IMG/VR virus record: IMGVR_UViG_3300030117_007876
Coordinates: 50,010-114,009 of that record
DNA from: a virus
Length of the DNA stretch: 64,000 nucleotides
Reading direction: 5' to 3' (one strand)
How positions within the stretch are numbered: position 1 is the first letter of the stretch; the number at the start of each line of letters is the position of its first letter. Under the pieces are notes generated by a model. That model was not told where the DNA came from, did no database searches, and saw nothing but the letters and a program-made list of their open reading frames with translations. A program made the position numbers and the translations under genes. Shown here one piece after another: positions 13,619 through 20,935 of this stretch.

Positions 13619-14050
13619 ATGCCAAATCAAACCAAATTAGATAAAACTTATTTAAAAATGGCTGAAGCTTGGGCTGAGATGTCTCACGCTAAAAGAAAAA
13701 AAGTAGGCTGTTTAATTGTAAAAGATGGCGCTATTATTTCAGATGGTTATAACGGCACACCATCAGGTTTTGATAATAGTTGTGAATTTGGGTTTACTGA
13801 ACAAGGTTCAACCACTAAACCGGAAGTTCTTCATGCTGAAAGTAACGCAATCAGCAAATTAGCTAGATCTACAAATAGTAGTGATGGCGCTACAGTTTAT
13901 TTAACTTGTTCTCCTTGTTTTGATTGCGCTAAATTAATTATTCAAGCAGGAATTAAAAGAGTCGTCTATAGTGATAATTATAGAGATAGCAGAGGGTTAC
14001 AACTTTTAGAAAAAGCTAACATAAAAGTGGAGCATATAAATGACAAGTGA
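13619..14050 (+). CDS. dCMP deaminase
   Basis: This 143-residue zinc deaminase has LHAES near residue 71 (zinc His and catalytic Glu) and TCSPCFDCAKLI near residue 98 (two zinc Cys). GYNGTPSGFDNSCE is typical of phage dCMP deaminases. It converts dCMP to dUMP for dTTP synthesis. It starts one base after the previous stop and overlaps the next gene by 11 nt. Confidence 0.93.
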   Translation: MPNQTKLDKTYLKMAEAWAEMSHAKRKKVGCLIVKDGAIISDGYNGTPSGFDNSCEFGFTEQGSTTKPEVLHAESNAISKLARSTNSSDGATVYLTCSPCFDCAKLIIQAGIKRVVYSDNYRDSRGLQLLEKANIKVEHINDK

Positions 14051-14303
14051 TAATGTTTTAAATATTTTAAATGATGCGCTAGAAAAAGATCCTGTTGCTA
14101 TGATGGCGTTAATTTCTACAACAGTTCCAACTAATTGTAATATTGCTAGTTCTTATGATATTAAAATTCATAAAGGGTATATTGAATTTGGATTACTTAG
14201 CATAATTAACAAGATAATCGAAAAAGAAAATAAAAAAATAAGTTTTGATTATGATGTGAACATAGAAGGTGAGATGCGCCCTAAAAAATTTATTTTAGAA
14301 TGA
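14040..14303 (+). CDS. hypothetical protein
   Basis: This 87-residue protein (LEKDPVAMMALISTTVPTN) resembles short phage proteins with the string DP.A...L....VP.n, but no function is known. It overlaps the deaminase gene. Confidence 0.6.
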   Translation: MTSDNVLNILNDALEKDPVAMMALISTTVPTNCNIASSYDIKIHKGYIEFGLLSIINKIIEKENKKISFDYDVNIEGEMRPKKFILE

Positions 14304-14332
14304 AAACTAATTTGGAGTTTCATTTTTTTTAT

Positions 14333-14360
14333 TTGACAATATGCAGATTTGTTGTATATT
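14333..14360 (+). promoter_or_regulatory. sigma70-type promoter
   Basis: TTGACA at 14333-14338 and TATATT at 14355-14360 with 16 bp between; predicted start about 18 nt before the ATG at 14385. Confidence 0.65.
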
Positions 14361-14384
14361 CCTTATTAATTGCTTGCTAATCTT

Positions 14385-14564
14385 ATGAAATTAATTAAAA
14401 AATTAAGCCTTACCTTAGAAGATTCTCAAGGTAATGAATTGAATATAAAAGCTACGGATCAGAGAAAATTTCCAGAGTATTGCTTTTATATGGAGTCAGA
14501 ACAAGAACCAATATTTATATTCACTAAAGAAGATATAAAAAAAGTATTAGAACACTTAAGTTAA
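14385..14564 (+). CDS. hypothetical protein
   Basis: The protein has 59 residues from the ATG at 14385 (MKLIKKLSLTLEDSQGNELN). An in-frame TTG upstream at 14370 is less likely. It is the first gene of a run of tiny genes. Function unknown. Confidence 0.55.
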   Translation: MKLIKKLSLTLEDSQGNELNIKATDQRKFPEYCFYMESEQEPIFIFTKEDIKKVLEHLS

Positions 14565-14577
14565 AACTCAAAAATTT

Positions 14578-14754
14578 ATGTTTAAAAGAATAGATTATTT
14601 CTTCATTATTGCAGCTTACTTGTCGTTTATGATGAGTGTCGCTCTCTGGTTTCTTAAAGATCAATCAGCGGGTATGTATGTTGGCTTATGGGTGCCAAGT
14701 ATTTTAACCCTTTGGGTAGGTATTAAGCAAATAGTTTATAACAGAAAGAAATGA
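14578..14754 (+). CDS. small membrane protein, two helices
   Basis: This 58-residue protein has two membrane helices (FFIIAAYLSFMMSVALWFL and GLWVPSILTLWVGI) and a basic C-terminus. It starts 13 nt after the previous stop. Function unknown. Confidence 0.55.
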   Translation: MFKRIDYFFIIAAYLSFMMSVALWFLKDQSAGMYVGLWVPSILTLWVGIKQIVYNRKK

Positions 14755-14755
14755 G

Positions 14756-14845
14756 ATGTTATTTGTATTATTCATGTTCGGCGTTGTTATTATGGGCATT
14801 GTCGCCTTGGGCATAATTGAAGCAGGAGGATTTGATGATGATTAA
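14756..14845 (+). CDS. tiny membrane peptide
   Basis: This 29-residue peptide is one hydrophobic helix (MLFVLFMFGVVIMGIVALGI) with an acidic GGFDDD tail. It begins one base after the previous stop, which suggests coupled translation. Confidence 0.45.
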   Translation: MLFVLFMFGVVIMGIVALGIIEAGGFDDD

Positions 14846-14908
14846 CTTTTTTATTAATGCGTAAATTCAAGATACTGTTATTGACTGTAACATTTTTAAT
14901 TTGCATAT

Positions 14909-15202
14909 ATGAAAAAGAATATTTACTTGGTATTTTTATTCTTGGCTTTATCAACAGCGTGTTCCCAAAAGCTTAAAACTCATGATCCATTAACAACTTA
15001 TTGGCAGCATCAAAACAAACAATTAAAACAAGAAAAAATAAACAAAGAAATAAAATTAAAACTTAAAGAGATAGAAAAACAAATAAATAAACTTAAAGAG
15101 CCTTCTTGGCATCAGTATGTAAACAGTATTTACTCTAACATTCAAATAATAAGAAATAAAAAAATAAAACCATTACCAACAACTCAACCAGACGACATTT
15201 AA
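14909..15202 (+). CDS. lipoprotein with coiled coil
   Basis: The protein has 97 residues. A signal peptide ends at the lipobox-like LSTAC, followed by a Lys/Glu-rich coiled coil. Another frame (14859-14978, 39 residues, one membrane helix) runs into its start. A membrane peptide overlapping a lipoprotein recalls the embedded Rz/Rz1 spanin arrangement, but the Pro-rich character of Rz1 is missing, so a spanin role is only a possibility. Confidence 0.6.
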   Translation: MKKNIYLVFLFLALSTACSQKLKTHDPLTTYWQHQNKQLKQEKINKEIKLKLKEIEKQINKLKEPSWHQYVNSIYSNIQIIRNKKIKPLPTTQPDDI

Positions 15203-15203
15203 T

Positions 15204-15389
15204 ATGCAAGTATCCAAATTTTTCGAAATAAAGTTAACCGACAGAGAAGACAGCTGCATGATCATAAAAGCTGTGGAAGAAGGAGAATATGTAATAACTA
15301 TGGAAGATGATTCTACATTTTACTTTGACCAAGATGATGCAGAAGACATAATTAAAACAATAAAAACTGTTATTGGGAACGCCTCATAA
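15204..15389 (+). CDS. hypothetical acidic protein
   Basis: This 61-residue acidic protein ends TFYFDQDDAEDIIKTIK. It starts one base after the lipoprotein stop. Family unknown. Confidence 0.55.
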   Translation: MQVSKFFEIKLTDREDSCMIIKAVEEGEYVITMEDDSTFYFDQDDAEDIIKTIKTVIGNAS

Positions 15390-15391
15390 AC

Positions 15392-15502
15392 ATGGACCCA
15401 GAAAGATTTGGATTTTTTCGCTGGATGGGCGAAATAATTCTTACGTGGCAAGTCGTTCTTGTAGTGTATTATATTGTACAGTGGACAATTTACAAATTCT
15501 AA
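15392..15502 (+). CDS. tiny membrane peptide
   Basis: This 36-residue frame from ATG (MDPERFGFFRWMGEI) has one helix (ILTWQVVLVVYYIVQW). I prefer it to a longer overlapping frame in the same place because it begins two bases after the previous stop and has a plausible membrane helix. Confidence 0.45.
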   Translation: MDPERFGFFRWMGEIILTWQVVLVVYYIVQWTIYKF

Positions 15503-15570
15503 CCATCTTAAAATACGGCATACCTCTTTTAGCTGTTCTTTTGCTGTTATGCGGTACTAAATTAAAATGA
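15481..15570 (+). CDS. tiny membrane peptide
   Basis: From GTG at 15481 this frame gives 29 residues with one helix (YGIPLLAVLLLLCG). It overlaps the preceding frame by 22 nt and the next by ATGA. Confidence 0.35.
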   Translation: MDNLQILTILKYGIPLLAVLLLLCGTKLK

Positions 15571-15647
15571 CAGCATCTTCTATATTCGTTATAACAGGAA
15601 TCATCGGAGTAATACTAATATTATTTAAAGCAGCAAATGAGCGATGA
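15567..15647 (+). CDS. tiny membrane peptide
   Basis: This 26-residue peptide (MTASSIFVITGIIGVILILF) starts in an ATGA overlap with the previous stop. One membrane helix. Confidence 0.4.
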   Translation: MTASSIFVITGIIGVILILFKAANER

Positions 15648-15720
15648 AGGATATTTAATAGGATTTATATTAGCTGCGTTAATACCTTTATTCATAGAAT
15701 TTTTCTTCAAAAAGAAATGA
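15637..15720 (+). CDS. tiny membrane peptide
   Basis: This 27-residue peptide (MSDEGYLIGFILAALIPLFI) ends in a Lys cluster. It overlaps the previous frame by 11 nt and the next start by ATGA. Confidence 0.4.
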   Translation: MSDEGYLIGFILAALIPLFIEFFFKKK

Positions 15721-15941
15721 GAAAAGCTAAAGTCACTTTTTCTACAGAATTATTAACTAATATTTCAAATTTAAATTTTCAACTATTAAATAATGATTTA
15801 AATTACCCAGACAATATCGGCGGGGAATATTATTTCAATTTATCAGATAAAGAAAAAAAGAAATACAAGCTTATAAATCCAGCGTATTTGTTAAAACATT
15901 CTGATCATAATCGAATTTTTAATTTAACAGTTGATGAATAA
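15717..15941 (+). CDS. hypothetical protein
   Basis: This 74-residue soluble protein (MRKAKVTFSTELLTNISNL) is coupled by ATGA to the tiny peptide before it. Family unknown. Confidence 0.55.
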   Translation: MRKAKVTFSTELLTNISNLNFQLLNNDLNYPDNIGGEYYFNLSDKEKKKYKLINPAYLLKHSDHNRIFNLTVDE

Positions 15942-15958
15942 GTAGAGTGTGAATTTAA

Positions 15959-17038
15959 ATGATGAGACAATGCACCATGTGTAAGCAAAGCTTACCAATA
16001 GATAATTTTGAAATTGCCACTAAAGATGGTTATAGGAGAGGGCAGTGTAAAACTTGTGTAAGTATTAACAGATTTGTTAAACGCAAACCTGAAAGAACTG
16101 AAGACGATTACTGGAAATGGCAGAATGAAATAAAAGAAAAGGAAAAACTTTTAAAAGAAAAGGAAAAACTTTTAAAAGAAAAAGAAAAACTTTTTAATGA
16201 AGGAAAAAAGAAGTGCGCTCGTTGTGGTGAAATTAAATTAATAACCGAATTTAATAAAAGTGGATCTAATAGATATCAATCTCGCTGTAGAGTTTGCACT
16301 AAGGCAGAGTTTAAGATTTGGCGTAAAAAAAATTATCTAGAAGTAAGAGAGAAACAAAGAAAGAAAAGGTGGGATAAAAGAACACCAGAGCAAAAAGAAA
16401 AATATTTAGCAGAAAAAGCATATAGAGAAGAACTTCACTCTCTTCAGAAGGAAGGAAAGAGAAGATGTAGAATGTGTAATGAAGTAAAAATTCTTGATGA
16501 GTTTCATACTGATAATTCTGTTAAAGTTTTTTATAATAAGAAATCATATTGTAAGAGTTGTGCTCATAAAACTTGGAGAAGACCTTATTGCCAATTACCA
16601 GAAACCAAATTGAAAAAATCTGGGTGGGATAAAAAATACAGATCAAACCCAAAGGTTAAACAAAGAATTAATAAACAACATCTTGAAAAATATCACAACG
16701 ATCCTGCATATAAAGTAAAAGTACTTATGAGAGGTAGACTCAATAAGGTTTTAGATAGAAAAAAACAATCTAAAAGATTCACACAAGAATTAGGATGTAC
16801 CTTTGATGAGTTAGTTGTTCATTTAGAATCTCAGTTTTACCCTGACCCAAGAACAGGTGAAATGATGACTTGGGATAATCATTCTGCAAAAGGTTGGCAT
16901 ATTGATCACATCAAACCTCTTCATGAATTTGACTTATATGATGATGAACAATTCAAACAAGCATCACACTATACAAATCTACAACCATTATGGTGGTGGC
17001 AAAATTTAGCAAAAAATAGAAAAGATGAAAATCAGTAA
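15959..17038 (+). CDS. HNH endonuclease with three zinc ribbons
   Basis: The protein has 359 residues. Three Cys4 zinc ribbons of the CxxCkx..l..F....RC..C type sit near residues 4-32, 83-107 and 164-203. The C-terminal catalytic part has LGCTFDELVVHLESQF, WHIDHIKPL and HYTNLQPLWWWQNLAKN, the wHIDHi...N..N form of HNH. Between ribbons one and two the Lys/Glu heptad KEKEKLL repeats three times from a short DNA duplication. It is probably a homing or nicking nuclease with modular DNA binding. Confidence 0.85.
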   Translation: MMRQCTMCKQSLPIDNFEIATKDGYRRGQCKTCVSINRFVKRKPERTEDDYWKWQNEIKEKEKLLKEKEKLLKEKEKLFNEGKKKCARCGEIKLITEFNKSGSNRYQSRCRVCTKAEFKIWRKKNYLEVREKQRKKRWDKRTPEQKEKYLAEKAYREELHSLQKEGKRRCRMCNEVKILDEFHTDNSVKVFYNKKSYCKSCAHKTWRRPYCQLPETKLKKSGWDKKYRSNPKVKQRINKQHLEKYHNDPAYKVKVLMRGRLNKVLDRKKQSKRFTQELGCTFDELVVHLESQFYPDPRTGEMMTWDNHSAKGWHIDHIKPLHEFDLYDDEQFKQASHYTNLQPLWWWQNLAKNRKDENQ

Positions 17039-17063
17039 AGAAGAATTAATGCACCAACTATAA

Positions 17064-17978
17064 ATGGACAAATATAAAGAAGCTGGCGTTGATGTCGCCA
17101 AAACAGATAATTTAGTCAAAGAAATTTCTGGGTTAGTTGACAATATAGGAGGATTCGGCGGTTTATTTGATTTAGGTGATAGTTATTTAGTTGGCGCTAC
17201 AGATGGTGTAGGCACTAAGATTCTTTTAGCGCAAGAATATGATATGCTTGACGGCATAGGTATAGACTGTGTTGCTATGTGCGTCAACGATATTATTTGC
17301 ACTGGCGCTCGCCCTTTATTTTTCTTAGATTATTTCGCTTCATCTAATATAGATGAAAAACAATATCTTACAATTATAAATTCAATTAAAAATGGTTGTG
17401 AAGCTGCTGGCATTCCATTAATCGGAGGAGAAACAGCAGAACTTCCTTCTTTACTTCCTGATAAACATTTTGACATTGCTGGATTTTGTGTTGGCATTGT
17501 CAAGAAAAAAGATTTAATTGATGGAAGTAAAATAAAAAAAGGTGATATTGTTTTAGCTTTTCCAAGTAATGGTTTTCATAGTAACGGTTATTCTTTAGTA
17601 AGAAAAATATTTAACAAAAATAAACATGAAAAATATATTGACAAAATATTAAAACCTACAGAAATTTATGTCAAAGAAATAATGAATTTAATTGATAATG
17701 GAGTCAATATAAAAGGCATTGCCCACATAACCGGAGGAGGTTTATCTAATTTAAATAGAATTTTACCTGATGGTTTATCTGTTGATTGGAAAAGTGAAAT
17801 TAATAAACCATTTATACTTGATATGTTTCAAAAAGATGGTAATGTAAGTGATGAAGAAATGGCTAGGGTTTTTAACGGCGGTATCGGTATGTGTCTGGTG
17901 GTGGAGCCGAAAGAAGTAAAGAAAGTTTTTTCTGAAAAAATTTCCAGACCCATGCTGGCAGCAGGAAGTATATCATGA
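17064..17978 (+). CDS. purM: AIR synthetase (PurM)
   Basis: This 304-residue enzyme makes aminoimidazole ribonucleotide from FGAM with ATP. The start MDKYKEAGVDVAKTDNLV is the classic PurM opening. GATDGVGTK, DCVAMCVNDI, LIGGETAELPS, FPSNGFHSNGYSLVR and HITGGGLSNLNR are conserved. It is about 30-40 residues shorter than bacterial PurM, mostly at the C-terminus, as in other phage versions. With purS at 12947 it suggests a boost to purine supply. Its stop overlaps the next ATG by ATGA. Confidence 0.93.
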   Translation: MDKYKEAGVDVAKTDNLVKEISGLVDNIGGFGGLFDLGDSYLVGATDGVGTKILLAQEYDMLDGIGIDCVAMCVNDIICTGARPLFFLDYFASSNIDEKQYLTIINSIKNGCEAAGIPLIGGETAELPSLLPDKHFDIAGFCVGIVKKKDLIDGSKIKKGDIVLAFPSNGFHSNGYSLVRKIFNKNKHEKYIDKILKPTEIYVKEIMNLIDNGVNIKGIAHITGGGLSNLNRILPDGLSVDWKSEINKPFILDMFQKDGNVSDEEMARVFNGGIGMCLVVEPKEVKKVFSEKISRPMLAAGSIS

Positions 17979-18142
17979 AAAATATTATAAAAAAAGTTTT
18001 AGATGAGTATGTTGAATATTATAAACAAATAAATCTTGACAGCGAAGCAGCAAGAATTATATTGTCTGAACAAATAGAAGAAAGAATCAAAATATGGCAA
18101 AATCAAAAGGATCGGGAAAACATCAAGAAAAACGCGGATTAA
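17975..18142 (+). CDS. small hypothetical protein
   Basis: This 55-residue helical charged protein (MKNIIKKVLDEYVEYYKQIN) starts in an ATGA overlap with purM and overlaps the next small gene by 49 nt in another frame. Confidence 0.5.
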   Translation: MKNIIKKVLDEYVEYYKQINLDSEAARIILSEQIEERIKIWQNQKDRENIKKNAD

Positions 18143-18246
18143 ATAAAAAAATCAGCAACATGAAGGGAAGACACTCTAAAAATAATTCTTCCCGAAATAA
18201 GACTAGCAAAAACTACAAAAAACCTTATAACAGACAAGGTAGATAA
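18094..18246 (+). CDS. small very basic protein
   Basis: This 50-residue frame is rich in Lys, Arg, Ser and Asn (MAKSKGSGKHQEKRGLNKK) with almost no hydrophobic residues, as in nucleic-acid-binding tails. It overlaps the previous gene and ends 7 nt before RNA element 12. Confidence 0.45.
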   Translation: MAKSKGSGKHQEKRGLNKKISNMKGRHSKNNSSRNKTSKNYKKPYNRQGR

Positions 18247-18253
18247 AAATTTA

Positions 18254-18321
18254 ATACGCTAAGAATAATTCAGCACATCATTACTTTTATAGTAATTCAC
18301 GTTGTAATTATTTTAGCGTAT
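18254..18321 (+). ncRNA. structured RNA element 12 (UUCA-N5-UCA family), upstream of tRNAs
   Basis: Outer stem ATACGCTAA/TTAGCGTAT plus AATAA/TTATT. Left motif UUCA-GCACA-UCA, inner hairpin ATTACT/AGTAAT with loop TTTAT, right motif UUCA-CGUUG-UAA. It ends 7 nt before tRNA-Leu. Confidence 0.8.
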
Positions 18322-18328
18322 ATTTTAT

Positions 18329-18415
18329 GCCAGTGTGGTGAAATTGGCAAACACAACAGACTTAAAATCTGTCGCCTTTATCGGCTTGTCGGTTCGAGTC
18401 CGACCACTGGTACCA
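18329..18415 (+). tRNA. tRNA-Leu (UAA)
   Basis: Acceptor stem GCCAGTG/CACTGGT with a first G-T pair, discriminator A and encoded CCA. Anticodon loop CTTAAAA gives UAA. A long class II variable arm confirms Leu. Confidence 0.95.
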
Positions 18416-18419
18416 CTTT

Positions 18420-18494
18420 TCTAGAGTAGCTCAATGGTAGAGCAATCGGCTGTTAACCGATTGGTTGTTGGTTCGAGTCCAACCTCTAGAGCCA
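18420..18494 (+). tRNA. tRNA-Asn (GUU)
   Basis: Acceptor stem TCTAGAG/CTCTAGA, discriminator G, encoded CCA, anticodon loop CTGTTAA, T loop GTTCGAGTC. It follows tRNA-Leu by 4 nt. Confidence 0.95.
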
Positions 18495-18510
18495 TTTTAT
18501 ATAAATCATT

Positions 18511-18888
18511 ATGAGTATTTCAGAAAAAACTTTAAAAGAATTAGCGAAATGGTGCGAGATTCGCAGACAAGAATATTACGAAAGAGCTAATAAAAATATT
18601 TCTGAAAAATGCGATGTCGAATTAGAAAGGATAAAAAGGTATAAGCCTCTTTCTATTACTTCGCGCTACAGAAAAAACCACGATATTGATTATTATCCTC
18701 CCACTTGTGGATTTACTCATCGGATGACTTTTGATTCATCTTATGTTGGAGATTTAACTGAATGGGACAGAGCTTTTGAAAGATTCGAAAAAAAGAAAGT
18801 AAATATATACGGCAAAAAAGTAGATCGCAGCAAAGTTTTCACAGATAAAGAAGAAGTTAAAAGTTTTAAATATGGAAAACAATCCTAG
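18511..18888 (+). CDS. KVN-GKKVDR family protein, copy 1
   Basis: This 125-residue basic protein ends WDRAFERFEKKKVNIYGKKV followed by DRSKVF. The same C-terminal block (W..a..rF..kKVN.yGKKVDR) occurs in the next gene and in the minus gene at 34305-34634, so this is a phage-internal paralogous family. A Cys and an aromatic HRMTFDSSYVG patch precede it. Function unknown. It starts 16 nt after tRNA-Asn. Confidence 0.65.
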   Translation: MSISEKTLKELAKWCEIRRQEYYERANKNISEKCDVELERIKRYKPLSITSRYRKNHDIDYYPPTCGFTHRMTFDSSYVGDLTEWDRAFERFEKKKVNIYGKKVDRSKVFTDKEEVKSFKYGKQS

Positions 18889-19234
18889 CAACGAAGAAAA
18901 AACTATTGTAGGTAGACCTATACTTTACGATATTCAGGGTATATTAGGCAGAGCGGATTTTGAAATAGCTAGATTAAAAAAGATTGAAAAAGTAAAAGAT
19001 AAATCTTTATTTAGATATGAAGAATATAATAGTAGAGTAAGAGAAGAAACTTATGGATATGAAGATAATTATTGGTTAAGTCCAGAAATAACTGGAACCA
19101 TGGAACAATGGAGAAAAGCTTATAAAAGATTTTGCAATAAAAAAGTAAACATTTATGGAAAAAAAGTTGATAGAACAAGATTATTAAACGATAAATTCGC
19201 AACAAACAAATCTAGCAAAAAATGTCAGGATTAG
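18872..19234 (+). CDS. KVN-GKKVDR family protein, copy 2
   Basis: This 120-residue paralogue has MEQWRKAYKRFCNKKVNIYG followed by KKVDRTRLL. It overlaps copy 1 by 17 nt, which suggests tandem duplication and later divergence. Function unknown. Confidence 0.65.
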   Translation: MENNPSNEEKTIVGRPILYDIQGILGRADFEIARLKKIEKVKDKSLFRYEEYNSRVREETYGYEDNYWLSPEITGTMEQWRKAYKRFCNKKVNIYGKKVDRTRLLNDKFATNKSSKKCQD

Positions 19235-19689
19235 AAAATTTAAATAAAACATGGTTCGTGGATATAGACGGCACATTATTAATTCACAAAACTAATGAAG
19301 AATTAGATGAAATAATAGAGGAAAATGACATAAAAAGTCATTTATATGAAACTCCCATTATTGATGCAGTTAGTTTTATTAATAATCTTCCTAAAAAAGA
19401 TAGAATTATCTTAACTACAGCTAGAGAAAATCGCCATTTAGCGCACACACATCGCACACTACATCATTTTGATATTAGGTATAATAAAATTATTCATGAG
19501 CTTGGCTCTGGCCCTAGAGTGGTAGTAAATGATATTAAACCTGCTGGCACAGCAAATAATCAGCAAAACTTAAACACGGCTTACGCAATTAACGTAAACC
19601 GTGATCAAGCGGATATTCAAGGATCTGCTCTAAAAATAGAAAGGCAGATCCAAGAACAAATGTCACCTCAAATAGAGATTATATTTTAA
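19222..19689 (+). CDS. HAD-family phosphatase
   Basis: This 155-residue protein has FVDIDGTLL (motif I, two Asp), IILTTARENR (motif II Thr) and VVVNDIKPAGTAN near the C-terminus (motif IV-like). It lacks a large cap. Similar small HAD proteins with TTAR...ND.kp are common in T4-like aquatic phages; the substrate is unknown, with nucleotides or sugar phosphates being typical. It overlaps copy 2 above by 13 nt and converges with the minus gene that follows. Confidence 0.8.
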   Translation: MSGLENLNKTWFVDIDGTLLIHKTNEELDEIIEENDIKSHLYETPIIDAVSFINNLPKKDRIILTTARENRHLAHTHRTLHHFDIRYNKIIHELGSGPRVVVNDIKPAGTANNQQNLNTAYAINVNRDQADIQGSALKIERQIQEQMSPQIEIIF

Positions 19690-20063
19690 TCCTGATCTAC
19701 TTCGTGAGGGTTAGGAGCGGGTTCTCCACTAGACGGAAAAGGAAAATTAGAAATCATAACTGGAGATTCTAGAGATCCTGATATTTGATTTTTTAAAGAA
19801 TCAAACCAATCACACCCTGAAGCGTAAGTGTTACAAATATCTGTTAGATTAGCAGTTAAATAATCATAAGTAATATAGGGATCAAAGCCAGTTGCGCCAT
19901 CAACATAAGCTGATTTTGTTTGAGAAACCTCTTGGCTATCTTGACCGCTAAAACTGCAAGTCATTCCAACTACTAAACTACTAATACCTGTTTCAGAGGA
20001 ATTATTCCAGTATGGATCGATTCTAGTAAAATCGTAAATATAGTGACCTGTTATATGTGACAT
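19686..20063 (-). CDS. hypothetical protein, lone minus-strand gene
   Basis: This 125-residue acidic protein (MSHITGHYIYDFTRIDPYWN) has no signal or membrane helix. It is the only minus-strand gene between 1.3 and 31 kb. I believe it is real because it has a complete frame with balanced composition, and a GTGTAA motif 14 nt upstream in the same TTTTAGTGTAAAATA context as the beta-barrel gene. Function unknown; a virion protein is possible. Confidence 0.6.
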   Translation of the reverse strand: MSHITGHYIYDFTRIDPYWNNSSETGISSLVVGMTCSFSGQDSQEVSQTKSAYVDGATGFDPYITYDYLTANLTDICNTYASGCDWFDSLKNQISGSLESPVMISNFPFPSSGEPAPNPHEVDQD

Positions 20064-20077
20064 AATGTTATTTTATT

Positions 20078-20083
20078 TTACAC
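20078..20083 (-). promoter_or_regulatory. GTGTAA start-proximal motif
   Basis: GTGTAA on the minus strand lies 14 nt upstream of the ATG at 20063, with context TTTTAGTGTAAAATA shared with the gene ending at 1213. Confidence 0.5.
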
Positions 20084-20124
20084 TAAAAGTTTAAAAATTC
20101 TGTTTTTAATGTAAAATATTATAA

Positions 20125-20200
20125 GCCAGTTTAGCTCAGTTGGTAGAGCAACGGTTTTGTAAACCGTTGGTCGTCGGTTCGAGTCCGACAACTGGCTCCA
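20125..20200 (+). tRNA. tRNA-Thr (UGU)
   Basis: Acceptor GCCAGTT/AACTGGC, discriminator T, encoded CCA, anticodon loop TTTGTAA, full D and T arms. Confidence 0.95.
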
Positions 20201-20207
20201 TTTTATT

Positions 20208-20399
20208 GTGAAATTAGATATTCTAGAAGTAATAGAAAACGAAGATGGCGCTTTATCATTTGAAGTAGATTATGATAGAGAATTTAAAAAAGAATTTGAG
20301 CGTAAATACAAAAAACGTTTGACAAAAAAGTCTTTAACAGAGTATATTACTAAAGCTGTTGAAGCGAATTATAAAGAAAGCAAAAACAATGAAAAATAG
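20208..20399 (+). CDS. hypothetical protein
   Basis: This 63-residue charged protein starts at GTG, 7 nt after the tRNA (LDILEVIENEDGALSFEVDY). It overlaps the next gene by 11 nt. Related strings occur in short phage proteins of unknown role. Confidence 0.55.
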   Translation: MKLDILEVIENEDGALSFEVDYDREFKKEFERKYKKRLTKKSLTEYITKAVEANYKESKNNEK

Positions 20400-20595
20400 T
20401 ACAGTATTATTATGGTGGTTTTTATATCAAGTAGTTGGAATTTTAGCAGCTATGGGGATTGGATTTTTAGGAGGTTTAACTTTTGGCATACTAGGCTTAC
20501 CAGAAATTCCCGGCATGATTTTAGTTGGTATTGGAGCTTTAGCTGTTAACTTTTTTGTTTATAAATGGTCTGTTAATAAAATTATGAATTCATGA
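20389..20595 (+). CDS. small membrane protein, two helices
   Basis: The protein has 68 residues from the ATG at 20389. Two Gly-rich helices (VVGILAAMGIGFLGGLTFGI and IPGMILVGIGALAVNFF) are present. Function unknown. Confidence 0.6.
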   Translation: MKNSTVLLWWFLYQVVGILAAMGIGFLGGLTFGILGLPEIPGMILVGIGALAVNFFVYKWSVNKIMNS

Positions 20596-20596
20596 A

Positions 20597-20755
20597 ATGA
20601 GCGAATCAGATTCTAAATATGAACTTTGCGTTATTTGTGATACAGTAACTAAAGAACATGAAGATCAGCATATTGATAGCCGAAACTATTATATAGAAGG
20701 TTGTGGTCAACTATGCAAGAAATGTTATATTGAAATATATGGTAACATACATTGA
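20597..20755 (+). CDS. small zinc-binding protein
   Basis: This 52-residue protein has CVIC and a later C-x4-C-x2-C (EGCGQLCKKCYIEIYG), fitting a single zinc site. It starts one base after the previous stop. Function unknown. Confidence 0.55.
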   Translation: MSESDSKYELCVICDTVTKEHEDQHIDSRNYYIEGCGQLCKKCYIEIYGNIH

Positions 20756-20758
20756 TTT

Positions 20759-20832
20759 AAAAGGCTAAATATATAATTCACCCACTCAACACACTCGATG
20801 TGTTTCACTGGTTCATTATATTTTAGTCTTTT
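20759..20832 (+). ncRNA. structured RNA element 13 (UUCA-N5-UCA family), upstream of tRNA
   Basis: 11-bp outer stem AAAAGGCTAAA/TTTAGTCTTTT with one G-T pair, plus TATATAA/TTATAT. Left motif UUCA-CCCAC-UCA, inner hairpin AACACA/TGTGTT with loop CTCGA, right motif UUCA-CUGGU-UCA. It ends 4 nt before the tRNA. Confidence 0.83.
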
Positions 20833-20836
20833 TTTA

Positions 20837-20913
20837 GGGCCTTTAGCTCAGTTGGTCAGAGCATCCGACTCATAATCGGCAGGTCGTCAGTTCGAGTCTG
20901 ACAAGGCCCACCA
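20837..20913 (+). tRNA. tRNA with CAU anticodon (Ile2 or elongator Met)
   Basis: Acceptor GGGCCTT/AAGGCCC, discriminator A, encoded CCA, anticodon loop CTCATAA. The stem CCGAC/ATCGG resembles bacterial tRNA-Ile2, whose C34 becomes lysidine, more than tRNA-Met; sequence alone does not settle it. Confidence 0.9.
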
Positions 20914-20921
20914 ACTTATTT

Positions 20922-20927
20922 GTGTAA
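20922..20927 (+). promoter_or_regulatory. GTGTAA start-proximal motif
   Basis: GTGTAA lies exactly 8 nt before the ferredoxin ATG at 20936 and 9 nt after the tRNA CCA end. Confidence 0.5.
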
Positions 20928-20935
20928 TAAGTTAT

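Noticed and set aside
14859-15202. Rz/Rz1 spanin pair
   Set aside because: The overlapping membrane frame is only 39 residues and lacks the periplasmic coiled coil of an inner spanin; the lipoprotein is not Pro-rich.
15373-15570. 65-residue plus-strand frame read from its first ATG
   Set aside because: The first part has no protein-like character and overlaps a better membrane peptide frame; only its GTG-started end fits the coupled chain.
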